A stretch of 64,000 nucleotides of DNA from Mesorhizobium sp. Lineage in GTDB: Bacteria; Pseudomonadota; Alphaproteobacteria; Rhizobiales; Rhizobiaceae. Location of the stretch: positions 62,001 to 126,000 of the forward strand of contig JAHBYX010000002.1 of assembly GCA_019635735.1 (NCBI GenBank), written 5' to 3'. This document shows, one piece after another, positions 8,366 to 18,276 of the stretch (position 1 is the stretch's first letter; the number at the start of each line of letters is the position of its first letter). The notes under the pieces are model-generated. The model was not told the DNA's origin. It did not search any database and saw only the letters and a list, made by a program, of their open reading frames with translations. Position numbers and translations under genes: made by a program.

Positions 8366-9447
8366 GCGGACCGTTGGCGCCGGGTTCGACGATCGGCATT
8401 ATCGGCGGCGGCCAGCTCGGCCGCATGCTGGCGATGGCAGCGGCGAGGTTAGGCTACCGCACGATCGTGCTTGAGCCTCAGGCTGATTGCCCGGCGGCCC
8501 AGGTGACGAACCGGCAGATCGTCGCGGCCTATGACGATCCGCAGGCCCTGGCGGAGTTGGGCACGGCCTGCGACGTCGTCACCTACGAATTCGAGAACGT
8601 GCCGGTTGGGGCCGCTACTGCGTTGGCATCGCACGCGGAGGTCTCGCCGCCTCCAGTGGCGCTCGAAGTGTCGCAGGACCGGTTGGCGGAAAAGAGCTTC
8701 GTCAACGCGGCCGGCATCCCTACCGCGAACTTCCGTGCGGTCGATAGCGACGCCGACCTGATCGCCGCCTGCGCGGCTTTCGGAGGCTCCGGCGTGCTGA
8801 AGACCCGCCGCATGGGCTATGACGGCAAGGGGCAGCGCGTGTTGCGTGGAGCGGCGCCTGGGGACCTTTTGGGGCTCTACGCCGCCATGGGCGACGTGCC
8901 GCTGATCCTCGAAAGCCTGATCCCGTTCGAGCGCGAAATCTCGGTGATCGGGGCCCGGGGTCGCGACGGCGCGGTCCAATGCTACGATCCGGTCGAAAAT
9001 GTTCACCGCGACGGAATACTGCACACCTCGACGGTTCCGGCGCGTGTATCGGGTCCGACCGCGGAAGCCGCGAAGAGCGCGGCGACGAAGATCCTGACCG
9101 AACTCGGTTATGTCGGCGTTATCGGCGTCGAGTTCTTTGTGCTGAAGGACGGCAATCTCCTGGTCAACGAGATCGCGCCCCGCGTGCACAATTCGGGCCA
9201 TTGGACCGAAGCGGCCTGCGCCGTCTCGCAGTTCGAACAGCACATCCGCGCCGTGGCCGGCCTGCCACTGGGCGACCCGTCGCGCCACTCGGACTGCGTG
9301 ATGGAGAACCTGATCGGCGACGATGTGACCCGCCTCGCCGAACTCGCCGCGCAACCGGGCACCGTCATCCACCTCTACGGCAAGGCCGAGGCTCGCCCTG
9401 GGCGCAAGATGGGACACTTCACGCGACTGCTCGGTCCCAAGTCCTGA
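8362..9447 (+). CDS. purK: N5-carboxyaminoimidazole ribonucleotide synthase
   Basis: ATP-grasp enzyme of 361 residues that makes N5-CAIR from AIR, bicarbonate and ATP. Visible are the N-terminal '[21 protein letters not shown]' fold, 'TYEFENVP', the glycine-rich ATP loop '[12 protein letters not shown]', and the metal and active-site segments '[16 protein letters not shown]' and 'ENLIGD'. The length is normal. It is coupled to purE by a 4-base overlap. Confidence 0.96.
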   Translation: MSGPLAPGSTIGIIGGGQLGRMLAMAAARLGYRTIVLEPQADCPAAQVTNRQIVAAYDDPQALAELGTACDVVTYEFENVPVGAATALASHAEVSPPPVALEVSQDRLAEKSFVNAAGIPTANFRAVDSDADLIAACAAFGGSGVLKTRRMGYDGKGQRVLRGAAPGDLLGLYAAMGDVPLILESLIPFEREISVIGARGRDGAVQCYDPVENVHRDGILHTSTVPARVSGPTAEAAKSAATKILTELGYVGVIGVEFFVLKDGNLLVNEIAPRVHNSGHWTEAACAVSQFEQHIRAVAGLPLGDPSRHSDCVMENLIGDDVTRLAELAAQPGTVIHLYGKAEARPGRKMGHFTRLLGPKS

Positions 9448-9563
9448 CCGGACTGCCTTGACAGCCATCCACCGCGCCGGTATGGACCCGCATCGTTCTT
9501 GGCGCGCCCGTTCGGCGCGTCTTGCATTTTGGCCCGAACGGGCCCCACCGACGGGTCAAGACC

Positions 9564-9689
9564 ATGAAGATCAAGAACTCGCTCAAGGCGCTCAAGGGCC
9601 GGCATCGGGACAACCAGCTGGTTCGCCGCAAGGGCCGCATCTACATCATCAACAAGACGGCTCCGCGCTACAAGGCGCGCCAGGGCTGA
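9564..9689 (+). CDS. rpmJ: 50S ribosomal protein L36, cysteine-free type
   Basis: A 41-residue basic protein beginning [18 protein letters not shown] and ending with '[12 protein letters not shown]'. It matches bacterial L36 of the YkgO-like type. The zinc-ribbon cysteines of standard L36 are absent, which is usual for alphaproteobacteria. It stands alone 116 bases after purK; a purK-L36 neighbourhood is common in rhizobia. Confidence 0.93.
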   Translation: MKIKNSLKALKGRHRDNQLVRRKGRIYIINKTAPRYKARQG

Positions 9690-9748
9690 TCGCCCGCTTC
9701 ACGCGAATTTCAGTTTGACGCTGCGCGAATCGGGGCTAGTTTCCCGGT

Positions 9749-10342
9749 ATGCGCAGCGTTTTGCTATTGCTTGTCGGGCTGGGCGTGGTCGCCCCGACGC
9801 TTCCGTCATTTTCGCAATCGAGCGCGGCCGCCGTCGCGCCGGCGATGACTCGATCCGAGAAAGCCGCTGCTCTCGACAAGCTCTTCGAGGAGTTGAGGCG
9901 CGAGCGCAAGGAGATGGCGGCGGAGCGCATCGCCTCTCGAATCCGGGAAAACTGGTTCGATTCCGGCAGTGCCTCGATCGACGCGATGATGCAATGGTCG
10001 CAAGAGGCCATCGAAGCCAAGAAATACGGCGTCGCGCTCGATTTCCTCGACCGTGTAACGGTGCTCCAGCCCGACTATGCAGAGGGCTGGAACAGGCGCG
10101 CCACCGTCCATTTCCTGATGAACAATTATCGCAAGTCGATGGCCGACATCGACCGGACGCTCCGGCTGGAGCCGCGCCATTTCGGAGCGCTGTCCGGGAT
10201 GGGCTCGATTCTCAAGCAGTCGGGCCGCAAGGAACTCGCGCTCGACGCCTACGAGCGCGCACTGTCTATCTATCCGATGATGCGCAACGCCCAGAAGGAA
10301 GTGGCCGAACTGTCGGAGGAACTGGCGGGCGAAGGCATCTGA
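9749..10342 (+). CDS. exported tetratricopeptide-repeat protein
   Basis: A 197-residue protein with an N-terminal signal peptide (MRSVLLLLVGLGVVAPTLPS, probable cleavage near residue 23). Tandem TPR helices follow at about 95-185: 'AEGWNRRATVHFLMNNYRKS', 'FGALSGMGSILKQSGRKELA', 'YERALSIYP'. The domain suggests a periplasmic scaffold or adaptor. No partner is evident from neighbours. Confidence 0.75.
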   Translation: MRSVLLLLVGLGVVAPTLPSFSQSSAAAVAPAMTRSEKAAALDKLFEELRRERKEMAAERIASRIRENWFDSGSASIDAMMQWSQEAIEAKKYGVALDFLDRVTVLQPDYAEGWNRRATVHFLMNNYRKSMADIDRTLRLEPRHFGALSGMGSILKQSGRKELALDAYERALSIYPMMRNAQKEVAELSEELAGEGI

Positions 10343-10415
10343 GCCGGCATCTTTCCTTCTCCGCCGAGAGGCGCGATAGTTACATCTCTGCTTTCCTTGC
10401 TTCCCTACGGCGTAC

Positions 10416-11489
10416 ATGAATCTTCTCTACGCGCTGATCTGCTTTCTCGCGGCCCTCCTTCTCGCGCTTGGCGGTGTGACCCGCGTCGGCGCCTGGCTCA
10501 TCGAGCGCCGCAACCCGCCGGTCGGAACCTTCGCCACCGTCAAGGCCACACGGATGCACTTCGTCCACGCCGAGAAGCCGGCGAGCGCCGATCTTCCGCC
10601 GGTCGTCTTCATCCACGGCGCCAGCGGCAACCTGAAGGACCAGATGCTGCCGTTCCGCAAGCATCTGGCTGGGCGGGCGGAGATGCTGTTTTTCGACCGG
10701 CCCGGCCATGGCTGGTCCGGCCGCGGGCCGGCGAACGAGGATCCGCACGGCCAGGCGAAGACGATCGCCGCGCTGATGGACCATGTCGGGATCGATCGGG
10801 CGATCATTGTCGGCCATTCGTTCGGCGGCGCGATCGCCGCGACCTTCGCCCTCGATTTCCCCGACCGGACCGCGGGAGTGATGTTTCTCGCACCGGCCAG
10901 CCATCCGTGGCCCGGCGGCAAGACGTCGTGGTATTATACCCTGACCACGACACCGCTGATCGGAGCGCTGTTCTCCGAAACCCTGTCCTACCCCGCCGGC
11001 GCATTGCGCCTGCGCGCTGCGACCGACTGCGTCTTCTCGCCGAACAAGGCGCCGGACGACTATGCCCACGACGCGTCGATCTCGCTAGTTCTGCGGCCCG
11101 CCGCTTTCCGTGCCAACGCGACCGATGTCGAAGGCCTCTACCGCCACGCCGTCGCAACCGCGCCGCGCTATCGCGAGATCGCAGCCCCGACGGTGGTGAT
11201 TTCGGGCGACCGCGACACGGTTGTCTACGAGGAGATTCACTCGGCCGGTCTCGGACGGGATATCCCCGGAGCCGAACTGATCTGGGTGCACAATCTCGGC
11301 CACAAGCCGGAATGGATCGCCACCGACCTTGCCGTGGCTGCAATCGAAAAGCTGGCCGGAAAGCCGACCGATCTGCAGGCAATGGCGAGGCAGGTCGAAG
11401 CGCGCCTGTCGGGCGACAGTTACGGCGTCGGTATCTGCGTCGACGAAAACGCGCCCAATCGTTCGCCCGAGCTCAAGCCCGGGGAATAG
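10416..11489 (+). CDS. alpha/beta-hydrolase with membrane-anchor segment
   Basis: A 357-residue protein. Residues 1-28 form one hydrophobic span that should anchor it. The hydrolase fold follows: oxyanion region 'FIHGASGN', nucleophile elbow 'GHSFGG' (Ser about 135), acid loop 'SGDRDTVV' and catalytic histidine in 'NLGHKPEW'. A cap domain is expected around 160-240. The substrate is unknown; epoxide-hydrolase or esterase activity is possible. The GFA gene begins 2 bases after its stop. Confidence 0.8.
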   Translation: MNLLYALICFLAALLLALGGVTRVGAWLIERRNPPVGTFATVKATRMHFVHAEKPASADLPPVVFIHGASGNLKDQMLPFRKHLAGRAEMLFFDRPGHGWSGRGPANEDPHGQAKTIAALMDHVGIDRAIIVGHSFGGAIAATFALDFPDRTAGVMFLAPASHPWPGGKTSWYYTLTTTPLIGALFSETLSYPAGALRLRAATDCVFSPNKAPDDYAHDASISLVLRPAAFRANATDVEGLYRHAVATAPRYREIAAPTVVISGDRDTVVYEEIHSAGLGRDIPGAELIWVHNLGHKPEWIATDLAVAAIEKLAGKPTDLQAMARQVEARLSGDSYGVGICVDENAPNRSPELKPGE

Positions 11490-11491
11490 CC

Positions 11492-11869
11492 ATGGTGACC
11501 CGGATCGCAACCTGCTCCTGCGGTGACCTGCGCATCGAATGTGTCGGAGAGCCCGTCTCGGTGTCGCACTGCCATTGCCTCGAATGCCAGCGCCGCACCG
11601 GTGGCCCGTTTGGCATTGCGGCATTCTTTTCGAGGCAGGCGACTACGGTGTCTGGCCGGTCGGCCGAGTGGGAACGTCCTTCCGACAGCGGCTTTCCGGT
11701 GACGTTCCATTTCTGCCCCGTCTGCGGCAGCACGGTCTGGTGGGAGCCTTCGCGCAAGCCGGATTTCGTCGCGGTCGCAACTGGCGCCTTCGCCGACCCC
11801 GCCTTCCCCACGCCGGAGAAATCGGTTTACGCGCACCACCGGCATCACTGGCTGCCGGACGGAATCTGA
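11492..11869 (+). CDS. GFA / CENP-V family zinc protein
   Basis: A 125-residue protein with the paired zinc-binding motifs of the GFA (glutathione-dependent formaldehyde-activating) family: 'CSCGDLRIEC', 'SHCHCLECQRRTG' and 'FCPVCGS'. Most members have no proven formaldehyde activity, so this should be read as a small zinc-binding protein. The short gap behind the hydrolase suggests cotranscription. It converges with pyk 17 bases away. Confidence 0.88.
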   Translation: MVTRIATCSCGDLRIECVGEPVSVSHCHCLECQRRTGGPFGIAAFFSRQATTVSGRSAEWERPSDSGFPVTFHFCPVCGSTVWWEPSRKPDFVAVATGAFADPAFPTPEKSVYAHHRHHWLPDGI

Positions 11870-11886
11870 CCGCCAGACGAAGCGGC

Positions 11887-13323
11887 CTACATCCCCGTCA
11901 TGCCATCGGAGCCGATATAGGCGATGCGCAGCATGTTGGTCGCGCCGGGGGTGCCGAGCGGCACGCCGGCGGTGATGATGATCCTGTCGCCTGGCTTGCC
12001 GAAACCTTCGTCGAAGGCGATGCGGCAGGCGCGGTCGACCATGTCGTCGAGATCGTTGGCATCCGGCGTCACCACGCAATGCTGGCCCCAGACCAGCGAC
12101 AGCCGACGCGCTGTGGCAAGCACCGGCGACAGCGAGATGATCGGCAGTTGCGGCCGCTCGCGGGCGGCGCGCAGCCCCGTGGTGCCCGACGAGGTGTAAG
12201 TGACGATCGCCGACAGTTTCAGCGTCTCGCCGATCTGGCGCGCGGCGGCGGAAATCGCGTCGGCGCCCGTCGCTTCAGGCTCGGAGCGCTGTGCATTGAT
12301 GATGCCCGGATAGAGCGGATCCTGCTCCACCTTCTCGGCGATCTTGTTCATCATCGCCACCGACTCGATCGGATACTGGCCGGCGGCGGATTCGGCCGAG
12401 AGCATGATCGCGTCCGCCCCTTCGAAAACGGCGATCGACACGTCCGACACCTCGGCACGCGTCGGCACCGGGGCGGAGATCATCGATTCGAGCATCTGCG
12501 TGGCGACGACCACCGGCTTGCCGGCGCGGCGTGCCGCGCGCGTGATCTGCTTCTGGATGCCGGGCACCGCCTCGAGCGGCATCTCGACGCCCAGGTCGCC
12601 ACGCGCGACCATCAGCGCGTCTGAGAGTTCGATGATCTCCGACAGCCGCGCCACCGCCTGCGGCTTCTCGATCTTCGACATCAGCGCCGCCCGGCCCCGC
12701 GCGATCTTGCGCACCTCGGCGAGATCCTCCGGGCGCTGGATGAAGGACAGCGCGACCCAGTCCACTCCCGTCGCCAGCACTGCGTCGAGGTCGCTGCGAT
12801 CCTTGTCGGTCAGCGCGCCGACCGGCAGTTCGGTGTCGGGCAGGCTGACGCCCTTCTTGTTCGAAATCGTCGTGCCCGAGATCACCTTGCAGACGATGGA
12901 CTTGCCGTCCGCCTTTTCCGCCACCAGCGCCAGGCGCCCGTCGTCGATCAGCAGGCGGTCGCCGGCCGCGACCGAGGCCAGGATCTCGGGATGCGGAAGA
13001 TGCACGCGCGTCGCGTCGCCCGGCTCCGGATTGTCGTCGAGCGTGAACGTCTGCCCCGGGGTCAGTTCCTCTTTTCCGTTGGCGAAGATGCCGACGCGCA
13101 GCTTCGGCCCCTGCAGGTCGGCGAGGATGCCGATCGGCCGGCCGACCTTGGTTTCGACGCCGCGGATGCGCGCCACCAGTTCGCGCATCAGCGGGTGGTC
13201 GGTATGGCTCATGTTGATGCGGAACACGTCCGCGCCGGCCTCGAACAGCTTCTGGATCATCTCAACGGAGGACGATGCGGGTCCAAGCGTTGCGAGGATC
13301 TTGACCTTGCGGCTGCGTCTCAT
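11887..13323 (-). CDS. pyk: pyruvate kinase
   Basis: A 478-residue enzyme making pyruvate and ATP from phosphoenolpyruvate and ADP. Family features: 'KILATLGPASSSVE' at the N-terminus, 'FRINMSHTD', 'ALMSKIEKPQAV' (active-site Lys and Glu), 'MVARGDLGVEMPLE' (metal Asp) and 'ATQMLESMI'. The C-terminal allosteric domain is complete. The start at 13323 overlaps the stop of the DUF1036 gene by ATGA, so both are read from one message. The Entner-Doudoroff and lower-glycolysis genes of this window (gap, pgk, fba) feed the same pathway. Confidence 0.96.
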   Translation of the reverse strand: MRRSRKVKILATLGPASSSVEMIQKLFEAGADVFRINMSHTDHPLMRELVARIRGVETKVGRPIGILADLQGPKLRVGIFANGKEELTPGQTFTLDDNPEPGDATRVHLPHPEILASVAAGDRLLIDDGRLALVAEKADGKSIVCKVISGTTISNKKGVSLPDTELPVGALTDKDRSDLDAVLATGVDWVALSFIQRPEDLAEVRKIARGRAALMSKIEKPQAVARLSEIIELSDALMVARGDLGVEMPLEAVPGIQKQITRAARRAGKPVVVATQMLESMISAPVPTRAEVSDVSIAVFEGADAIMLSAESAAGQYPIESVAMMNKIAEKVEQDPLYPGIINAQRSEPEATGADAISAAARQIGETLKLSAIVTYTSSGTTGLRAARERPQLPIISLSPVLATARRLSLVWGQHCVVTPDANDLDDMVDRACRIAFDEGFGKPGDRIIITAGVPLGTPGATNMLRIAYIGSDGMTGM

Positions 13324-13808
13324 TGAGTGCCTGTCGGGCTGGGAGGATTGGGACTGCCGGGCGGCAGTTCGTCGGTGAGTTCGACCATCCAGCTCGACTG
13401 TTCGCGCGTGTCGTATTCCTGGAATCCGGCCCGCTGGAACCCGCGCCTGACGCAGTCGTTCACGGCGGTGATCTTGAACTCTTTTTCGGCCACGCACATG
13501 TTGATTGGGCCGTCCCAGCGACCGCCGCGCTCGGCGTCCTCGGCGTAGAGGTAGTAATAGCGCGAAGCGAGAGGTCCCTCGATGAGGGTCTTGCAGGTCG
13601 ACTTTTCGATATGCCACCAGCCCTCGGTGATCCAGCCCGCCGCGGCGCGATAGCCGATCGCCACGCCGACGAGGCTCTGGGTCGCGTTACACACGCGGAA
13701 ATCGGCAAGCGCCGGTGTGGAAAAGGCGAACGTCCCGAAGACAGCCGTCGCGAAAAGCGCCGGCAGGGTGATGGCATGGCGCGCGCGTGCGGCCTTGGCG
13801 ACCTGCAT
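13320..13808 (-). CDS. exported DUF1036 family protein
   Basis: A 162-residue protein from the ATG at 13808, with a signal peptide (cleavage expected after TPALA, residue 35). The mature part has the DUF1036 features 'FRVCNATQSLVGVAIGYR', 'GWWHIEKSTCKTL' and 'YYYLYAEDAERGG', with two cysteine pairs likely to form disulfides in the periplasm. The function is unknown. A TTG 27 bases upstream is an alternative start. It is linked to pyk by overlap, an arrangement repeated in many rhizobia. Confidence 0.85.
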   Translation of the reverse strand: MQVAKAARARHAITLPALFATAVFGTFAFSTPALADFRVCNATQSLVGVAIGYRAAAGWITEGWWHIEKSTCKTLIEGPLASRYYYLYAEDAERGGRWDGPINMCVAEKEFKITAVNDCVRRGFQRAGFQEYDTREQSSWMVELTDELPPGSPNPPSPTGTQ

Positions 13809-14015
13809 TCTCGAACTCTTCGGCTGACGAAGCAATGTAGGGTTCTTTTCGGAAAACTCGCGCGCTCTGTCAACGAAACTCCGCCGTGAGCGCGCTTAAA
13901 TCGGTACAAAGACGGACCAGTGCTGGTTTCCCAAGGGCGGGGTAACGTATTGCGTCGATGCGCCCGAGATGAAAGAAGACGCGACATCCGTTTGCGAAAC
14001 AGGCGCACAGACGAC

Positions 14016-14813
14016 ATGGCCAAGACGGCCCTCTTTTCCCCTTTCGAGATCATCGAAGGCAACCGTGCCGGCGGCATGCTGATCGTCGCCGATCATGCCA
14101 GGCGCGAAATGCCCGACGAGTATGGCGATCTCGGCCTTCCCGCCGCCGAGTTCGAGCGCCACATCGCCTACGACATTGGCGTCGAATGGGTGACGCGCAG
14201 GCTCGCCGAACTGACCGGGGCGCCGGCGGTGATGGCCGGCTTCTCGCGATTGCTCATCGATCCGAACCGCGGCGAGGACGACCCGACGCTGATCCGCCAG
14301 CTCTACGACGGCACCGTGATCCCAGGCAATTATCCGATGTCGGAGGAAGAGCGCGCACGCCGGCTGGACCGCTTCTACCGCCCCTATGACGATGCCGTCG
14401 GCGCGCTGATGGCCTCCGTCGCGGAAGCTTCCGGCCATTCGCCCTTCATCGTCTCGATGCATTCCTTCACGCCGTCCATGCAGGGGCGCCCGCGCCCCTG
14501 GCATGCCGGCATCCTGTGGGACAGCGACCCCCGCGCGCCGCTGCCGCTGATCGAGGCGCTGGCGGCCGATCCAGCCCTCGTCGTCGGCGACAACGAGCCC
14601 TATGACGGTGCGCTGCGCGGCGACACCATGTTCCGCCACGCCATCGTCAACGGCTTTGCCCATGTGCTGATCGAGATCCGCCAGGACCTGATCGCCACGC
14701 AGGCAGGAGCGGAGAAATGGGCGGAGCGTCTCGCGCCGATGCTTGACGCGATCAACGCCCGGCCCGATATCCATGAGTCAAAGCAGTTCGGCTCCCGCAC
14801 CGGACCGATCTGA
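14016..14813 (+). CDS. N-formylglutamate amidohydrolase family protein
   Basis: A 265-residue member of the N-formylglutamate amidohydrolase family, whose founder HutG hydrolyses N-formyl-L-glutamate in histidine breakdown. Seen here: 'GMLIVADHARREMP' (metal-binding DH), 'DIGVEWVTRRLAEL', 'SRLLIDPNRGEDD', 'MHSFTP' and 'LIEIRQDLI'. There are no other hut genes nearby, so the physiological substrate is open. The start is set at ATG 14016. The DUF1244 gene follows at 10 bases. Confidence 0.88.
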   Translation: MAKTALFSPFEIIEGNRAGGMLIVADHARREMPDEYGDLGLPAAEFERHIAYDIGVEWVTRRLAELTGAPAVMAGFSRLLIDPNRGEDDPTLIRQLYDGTVIPGNYPMSEEERARRLDRFYRPYDDAVGALMASVAEASGHSPFIVSMHSFTPSMQGRPRPWHAGILWDSDPRAPLPLIEALAADPALVVGDNEPYDGALRGDTMFRHAIVNGFAHVLIEIRQDLIATQAGAEKWAERLAPMLDAINARPDIHESKQFGSRTGPI

Positions 14814-14823
14814 GGAGGCATCG

Positions 14824-15132
14824 ATGACCGACCTGACCGAGACCGAGCAGCGCGACTTCGAGGCCGCCGCCTTCCGCCGCCTGGTCCAGCACCTGCGCGA
14901 GCGCAGCGACGTGCAGAACATCGACCTGATGAACCTCGCCGGCTTCTGCCGCAACTGCCTGTCGAACTGGTATCGCGACGCAGCCAACGCGGCCGGCCAC
15001 GACATGTCCAAGGGCGAGTCGCGCGAGATCATCTACGGCATGCCCTACGCGGAGTGGCAGGCGCTCAACCAGACCGAGGCATCCGACGCCAAGAAGGCCG
15101 CCTTCGAACAGAACCGTCCGAAGGACCACTGA
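14824..15132 (+). CDS. DUF1244 family protein
   Basis: A 102-residue protein with the signature 'GFCRNCLSNWYRDAA' and 'GMPYAEWQALNQTEAS', which define DUF1244. The CxxC pair suggests metal or thiol chemistry, but the function is unknown. GAGGAG ahead of ATG 14824 fixes the start. It is translated behind the amidohydrolase gene and ahead of the DUF2312 gene. Confidence 0.9.
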   Translation: MTDLTETEQRDFEAAAFRRLVQHLRERSDVQNIDLMNLAGFCRNCLSNWYRDAANAAGHDMSKGESREIIYGMPYAEWQALNQTEASDAKKAAFEQNRPKDH

Positions 15133-15249
15133 CAGCAGCACCCCGATGAGGCCGGTTTGCGCCTTGACCCTGCCGGGACGGTGGGGCATCGCAGGCGGAC
15201 CCGGCGATATGCGAGTCGCCCTGTAACGACAAGATTGAGGAGTTCCGCC

Positions 15250-15510
15250 TTGGCCGACGAGATCACCGAAACCTCCCAGACCGTGGCTGCCGGCCAGCTC
15301 AAGGCCTTCATCGAGCGCGTCGAGCGCCTGGAGGAGGAGAAGCAGACGATCTCCGACGATATCAAGGACGTCTACGCCGAGATGAAGGGCACCGGCTTCG
15401 ACACCAAGGCCGTGCGCACGATCATCCGCCTGCGCAAGAAGGATGCGGCCGAGCGGCAGGAGGAGGAAGCGATTCTCGACCTCTACAAGGCCGCGCTCGG
15501 AATGGAGTAA
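15250..15510 (+). CDS. DUF2312 (UPF0335) family protein
   Basis: An 86-residue protein beginning at TTG 15250 (GAGGAG 8 bases ahead). It has '[18 protein letters not shown]' and '[20 protein letters not shown]', the highly conserved body of this alphaproteobacterial family, which resembles the phage GapR-like coiled-coil DNA-binding fold. Caulobacter GapR, a member, binds overtwisted DNA ahead of replication forks, so a nucleoid role is likely. Confidence 0.9.
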   Translation: MADEITETSQTVAAGQLKAFIERVERLEEEKQTISDDIKDVYAEMKGTGFDTKAVRTIIRLRKKDAAERQEEEAILDLYKAALGME

Positions 15511-15585
15511 AGGCTCGACGGTGTCGCCGGGCGCCACCTGCCTCCCGAAAGCGCATGCCGAGGCCGGGGCCCGAAGGAATACCCT

Positions 15586-17082
15586 ATGAAGGTCAACATC
15601 GACATGGGCGTCGCGGCTCGCGGCGCCGTGGCGGAGATGGATCTCGAAGAACTGCTCGCGACCCGCCTGCTGGTGCAGGGCAATTCCGGGTCCGGCAAGT
15701 CGCATCTGCTGCGCCGCCTGCTGGAACAGAGCGTGCCTTGGGTGCAGCAATGCATCATCGACCCGGAGGGTGATTTCGTCACGCTGGCGGACAAGTTCGG
15801 CCATCAGGTGGTCGACGCCGCCCGCACCGAGGCAGAGCTGACACGGATCGCCGGCCGCGTGCGCCAGCACCGCGTCTCCGTGGTGCTCAACCTCGAAGGG
15901 CTCGACGTCGAGCAGCAGATGCGCGCCGCGGCCGCCTTTCTCGGCGGCATGTTCGATGCCGAGCGGGATCATTGGTATCCGGTGCTCGTCGTCGTCGACG
16001 AGGCGCAGCTTTTCGCGCCGGCAATAGCCGGCGAGGTCTCGGACGAGGCGCGGAAACTCTCGCTCGGCGCCATGACCAACCTGATGTGCCGCGGCCGCAA
16101 GCGGGGCCTGGCCGGCGTCATTGCGACCCAGCGGCTGGCCAAGCTGGCGAAGAACGTCGCCGCGGAAGCGTCCAACTTCCTGATGGGGCGCACCTTCCTC
16201 GACATCGACATGGCGCGCGCGGCCGATCTGCTCGGCATGGATCGCCGCCAGGCCGAAATGTTCCGCGACCTGGCGCGCGGGAATTTCGTCGCCCTGGGGC
16301 CGGCCCTGTCGCGCCGCCCGCTGCCGATCACCATCGGCGAGGTAGAGACCTCCGCGCGATCGAGCAGTCCGAAGCTGATGCCGCTGCCGGAAGCGACACA
16401 GGGTGCCGGCGACCTGATCTTCACGCCCGCGCCCGAAAAGGCGCGCCTGGTGATACGCAAGCCGCCGCCGACACCGATCCCGACCGCCGACCTTCTGGCG
16501 CAACTGTCGCGGCCGAAGCCCGGGCCTGCGCCGGCGGCCGAGCCGGTCTTCGCCATCATTGACGAGACCGAGCGGAACGCCGGCATCGACGCCGTGCTGC
16601 GCGAGATCCTCGACGATCCGGATGCGGCTTTCCGCACCGACGCCGTGCTCTATCAGGATTTCCTGGTGCGCAGCCGCATCCGCCGCGTGCCCGGCGAACC
16701 GCTGTCTCTGTCGGGCTTCCGCCGCCGGCTGGCGGTCGCCCGCGCCGGCGTCGACGAACATTCCGGCGGCGAAGTCTGGGCAAAGGCGCTGTCGCTATCG
16801 GAGACCCTGCCCGACGACCTGCAGGGCGTGTTCCTCATGGTCGCGCGCGCCGCGACGCTCAACGCCCCGGCCCCGTCCGACGCCACGCTCGCCCGCGCCT
16901 ATGGCAGCCACTCGCCGCGCCGCGCCCGGCGGCTGCTCGCCTATTTCGAGGAGCGCGGCCTGCTGGTCGTGCGCACCGATTTCCACCAACGCCGCGTCCT
17001 TGCCTTCCCCGACCTCGGTTGCGAAACCGCCCCCGGCCACCCCGAAGCGCCGGACGAGCCGCAGCGCGACGCGGCGGAGTAG
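15586..17082 (+). CDS. HerA/VirB4-like ATPase (DUF853/DUF87 type)
   Basis: A 498-residue protein. Walker A 'GNSGSGKS' is at residues 32-39 and Walker B 'VLVVVDEAQ' near 130-138. 'GRKRGLAGVIATQRLAKL' is the sensor/arginine region shared with HerA-type DNA translocases and bacterial DUF853 ATPases. The C-terminal 170 residues contain a small winged-helix-like part (LARAYGSHSPRRARRLLAYF). No NurA-like nuclease gene lies nearby, so it may act alone. It is the last gene of the amidohydrolase/DUF1244/DUF2312 run. Confidence 0.75.
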   Translation: MKVNIDMGVAARGAVAEMDLEELLATRLLVQGNSGSGKSHLLRRLLEQSVPWVQQCIIDPEGDFVTLADKFGHQVVDAARTEAELTRIAGRVRQHRVSVVLNLEGLDVEQQMRAAAAFLGGMFDAERDHWYPVLVVVDEAQLFAPAIAGEVSDEARKLSLGAMTNLMCRGRKRGLAGVIATQRLAKLAKNVAAEASNFLMGRTFLDIDMARAADLLGMDRRQAEMFRDLARGNFVALGPALSRRPLPITIGEVETSARSSSPKLMPLPEATQGAGDLIFTPAPEKARLVIRKPPPTPIPTADLLAQLSRPKPGPAPAAEPVFAIIDETERNAGIDAVLREILDDPDAAFRTDAVLYQDFLVRSRIRRVPGEPLSLSGFRRRLAVARAGVDEHSGGEVWAKALSLSETLPDDLQGVFLMVARAATLNAPAPSDATLARAYGSHSPRRARRLLAYFEERGLLVVRTDFHQRRVLAFPDLGCETAPGHPEAPDEPQRDAAE

Positions 17083-17121
17083 AGGGAGGCTATCGCGACG
17101 AGCTTCACGGCGCGCAGCGGG

Positions 17122-18276
17122 TCAGTCCGCAGCCTTCGCATAGCCGGCGAGCGCGGCGACAAGGAGGAGAATCGCGGCGACGCCGACATAGACAGGTGCG
17201 AAGCCGACATGCTCCCCGATGAAGCCGAGCGCCGATGGCGCAACCAGGATGCCCGAATAGCCGATCGTCGTGACGACGCTCATGCCGGCACCGGGCGGCA
17301 GGCCCGGATGGTTGCCGCCGGCCGAGAACGCGATCGGTACCGTATTGGCGATGCCCAGCCCGGCGAACGAGAAGGCCGCGATCACCATCCACGCCTCGGG
17401 CGCGATGCCGGCGCCGAGCATGCCGATCGAGGCGATCAGCGCGGAGACGCGAAGCGTGCGCACTGCGCCGAACCGGTCGCGCACCCGGTCGCCGAGGAAG
17501 CGCATCGTGGCCATGGCAGCAGAGAAGGCGGCGAAGGCGAAGCCGGCGTTGGCGACGGATGCGCCGCGCTCCTGCTGCAGATAGAGCGCCGCCCAGTCGA
17601 GAACCGCCCCTTCTGGCACCATGCAGAACAGGGCGATCAATCCCACGAGGTAGAGCGACGGATCGCGCGGCAGGGCGAGCGGCTGACGTTCATGCGCCTC
17701 CGGCCTGTCGTCGCCGCCGAGCTGCGACACCGCGAGCGCGACCGCCGCAAGGGCCAGCACCGTGACGAGCCCGGCATGCGCCATTGCGCCGTAGCGCTCG
17801 ATGACGAGTCCGCCCGCCGCCCCTCCGGCGAAGCCGCCGAGGCTCCAGAACCCGTGCGACGACGACATGATGGCGCGGCCGAGCGCCCGCTCGACCGCCA
17901 CCGCATTGGCATTCATCGACACGTCCATGCCCCCGACCAGTCCGCCGAAGAGAACCATCGCCAGCGCAGCCGTCCAGACGTTAGGCGCTGCGACGACCAG
18001 GATGAGGCCGAAGGCGGCGGCGAAGGAAAACCAGGTGACCGTGGCGCGCGAGCCCTGGCGGCCGATGACATAGCCTGTGGTGGGCATGGCGATCAGCGCA
18101 CCGAGGCCGAAACCGAGGATCAGTAGACCCAGCGCGAACTCGCTGATGCCGAGCCGCGCCAGGAACAGCGGAATCTGCGGCGCCCAGCTGCCGATGAGGA
18201 AACCGTTGACCGCAAACAGCGCGGCGACGGCCCAGCGGGCGCGCGTTATGGATAGGGTTGGCAAATGATGGGCCAT
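17122..18276 (-). CDS. MFS transporter, YbjJ-like
   Basis: A 384-residue major facilitator protein with 12 hydrophobic segments. 'FLIGSWAPQIPLFLARLGIS' at the start and 'GGMDVSMNANAVAVE' in the middle are marks of the YbjJ subgroup, and 'GLGIANTVPIAFSAGGN' near 300 is shared with fucose-permease-like carriers. The substrate is unknown. The gene is convergent with the HerA-like ATPase gene and divergent from the acyltransferase. Confidence 0.8.
   Translation of the reverse strand: MAHHLPTLSITRARWAVAALFAVNGFLIGSWAPQIPLFLARLGISEFALGLLILGFGLGALIAMPTTGYVIGRQGSRATVTWFSFAAAFGLILVVAAPNVWTAALAMVLFGGLVGGMDVSMNANAVAVERALGRAIMSSSHGFWSLGGFAGGAAGGLVIERYGAMAHAGLVTVLALAAVALAVSQLGGDDRPEAHERQPLALPRDPSLYLVGLIALFCMVPEGAVLDWAALYLQQERGASVANAGFAFAAFSAAMATMRFLGDRVRDRFGAVRTLRVSALIASIGMLGAGIAPEAWMVIAAFSFAGLGIANTVPIAFSAGGNHPGLPPGAGMSVVTTIGYSGILVAPSALGFIGEHVGFAPVYVGVAAILLLVAALAGYAKAAD

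Noticed and set aside
15586..17082. HerA-like ATPase as part of a defence system
   Set aside because: The neighbours are small housekeeping families (DUF1244, DUF2312) conserved in order across rhizobia, with no nuclease or methylase.
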